Below are positions 63,412 to 64,000 of a stretch of DNA of 64,000 nucleotides, one piece after another. Numbering within the stretch: position 1 is the first letter of the stretch; each line of letters begins with the position of its first letter. Under the pieces are notes generated by a model. It saw only the letters and a list, made by a program, of their open reading frames with translations, was not told the origin of the DNA and ran no database searches. Source of the stretch: Nitrosomonas ureae (lineage in GTDB: Bacteria > Pseudomonadota > Gammaproteobacteria > Burkholderiales > Nitrosomonadaceae); the NCBI RefSeq assembly GCF_001455205.1, contig NZ_CP013341.1, positions 1,674,001 to 1,738,000 on the forward strand. Direction: 5' to 3'. The translations under genes and the position numbers were made by a program.

Positions 63412-64000
63412 ATTTCGTCTGTTGATTTTTCCCAAAGAGTATTATAGTAGGCCTCAATTGCGCCATATAATTCTCTATCCGGCGGTTTGTTCTTAGGTCG
63501 ACGGATTATAATATTAGTATGGCTTTTATTTACGAATTCGTTCTCACCTGAATTAACCACAGATTCACTATAGTAGCCAAACCAGCATTCTTCATCATTA
63601 ACAAATATCATTCTAAATAGGGGTGTTGACCGATAGAAACGAACTTCAATCGGCATTCCATTCTGGCACTTCAATTCAGCAATTTTTCTTAAAGAGTTAA
63701 TGAGTATTTTGCTGAAATGATTATCTCCAAGTCCACGTCGGATTGCCCCATGATTAACCCAATCAACATCAGGTGCAACTAAGAGAAACCTTGCTGGCTT
63801 GTCATTAGAAGCACATCGATTCATTGTTTCCTTAAAAATGTCAAAATCTCTTGTGATTTTATCAGCGCCAACCCCTAACATTGAAAAATTACTGACCGCG
63901 TTACAAAGAAGCTGTTTGTAATCTTCAATGGTGGGTTCTTCGATTGCGTCATCTATACCAGCACTTGCGAGTTTTAATAATATGATGTTACTGCTTCTAT
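63384..64000 (-). CDS. Unknown protein, operon partner of the adenylyltransferase-like gene (partial)
   Basis: The frame runs off the right edge of the window with no stop, so the N-terminus is missing; an internal ATG at 63881 is not necessarily the start. The visible part (about 205 residues) includes ARFLLVAPDVDWVNHGAIRR and IEVRFYRSTPLFRMIFVNDE followed by CWFGYYSESVV. The latter layout (a hydrophobic strand, then a turn with an aromatic-glycine pair) vaguely recalls phospholipase-D-like domains, but the HxK motif is not seen. I do not recognise the family. It overlaps the adenylyltransferase-like gene, so the two probably act together. Confidence 0.6.
   Translation of the reverse strand, partial: RSSNIILLKLASAGIDDAIEEPTIEDYKQLLCNAVSNFSMLGVGADKITRDFDIFKETMNRCASNDKPARFLLVAPDVDWVNHGAIRRGLGDNHFSKILINSLRKIAELKCQNGMPIEVRFYRSTPLFRMIFVNDEECWFGYYSESVVNSGENEFVNKSHTNIIIRRPKNKPPDRELYGAIEAYYNTLWEKSTDEIWDFKKYLS

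Noticed and set aside
1..64000. CRISPR array
   Set aside because: No regularly spaced short direct repeats were seen; the repeats present are long duplications and IS ends.
1..64000. Prophage
   Set aside because: No capsid, tail, terminase or lysis genes were recognised; the structural genes are of conjugation and Tc toxin type.

Overview
The window looks like the accessory part of a betaproteobacterial genome, perhaps Nitrosomonas-like. That is an inference from the IncP-type Trb/KorB backbone, the moderate to low G+C with sharp compositional patches, and the insertion-sequence load; no rRNA or other taxonomic marker is present. It reads as an integrated conjugative or plasmid-derived island (about 1-61 kb) that ends in a cluster of tRNA 3'-end fragments and is followed by chromosome-like genes (selD onward).

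Layout. 1-2.5 kb: mobile-element genes (TraC-type primase end, RadC-like protein, HipB-like antitoxin with a truncated hipA). 3.1-17.5 kb: a phosphorothioate (PT) DNA defence cassette. A 66-aa ribbon-helix-helix-like protein, a DUF4007 protein, a large ATPase and a PP-loop PAPS-reductase-like enzyme (SspB-SspC-SspD) are followed by three overlapping genes matching an SspFGH-type restriction arm. The first half is AT-rich and the second clearly richer in G+C. 17.7-20.2 kb: a PT-associated putative methyltransferase on the minus strand. 20.4-28.1 kb: IncP-type backbone (KfrB-like, KorB, TrbA, TrbB-TrbG). It is crippled by an in-frame stop in trbF and by an IS4-family insertion that cuts trbG; no later trb genes follow. 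A 257-bp inverted partial copy of the methyltransferase 3' end lies directly beyond the IS.

29.7-58 kb: a Tc (ABC) toxin region. It holds a 1271-aa subtilisin/von Willebrand A protein, a 2513-aa TcB-TcC fusion with an unrecognised C-terminal domain, a TcA of about 3147 aa, and a convergent 1188-aa kelch/DUF1929 copper-radical-oxidase-like protein with several N-terminal repeats. None of the four has an evident signal peptide. The protease upstream region shares one element set (CRP-like palindrome, AATAAAATC, inverted repeat) with the TcB-TcC gene, and a different 31-bp box with the oxidase gene, so the three may form one regulon.

34-36 kb and 58-61 kb: two copies of a FitA/FitB-type toxin-antitoxin pair (first toxin frameshifted) in direct orientation flank the toxin genes, with IS3, IS481 and other IS remnants, a decayed alpha/beta hydrolase and a DsrE-like protein. 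61.1-61.5 kb: three tRNA 3'-end fragments with ATGTAGAC motifs, probably attachment-site scars. 61.7-64 kb: selD, converging on an NMN-adenylyltransferase-like gene and a partly seen unknown gene.
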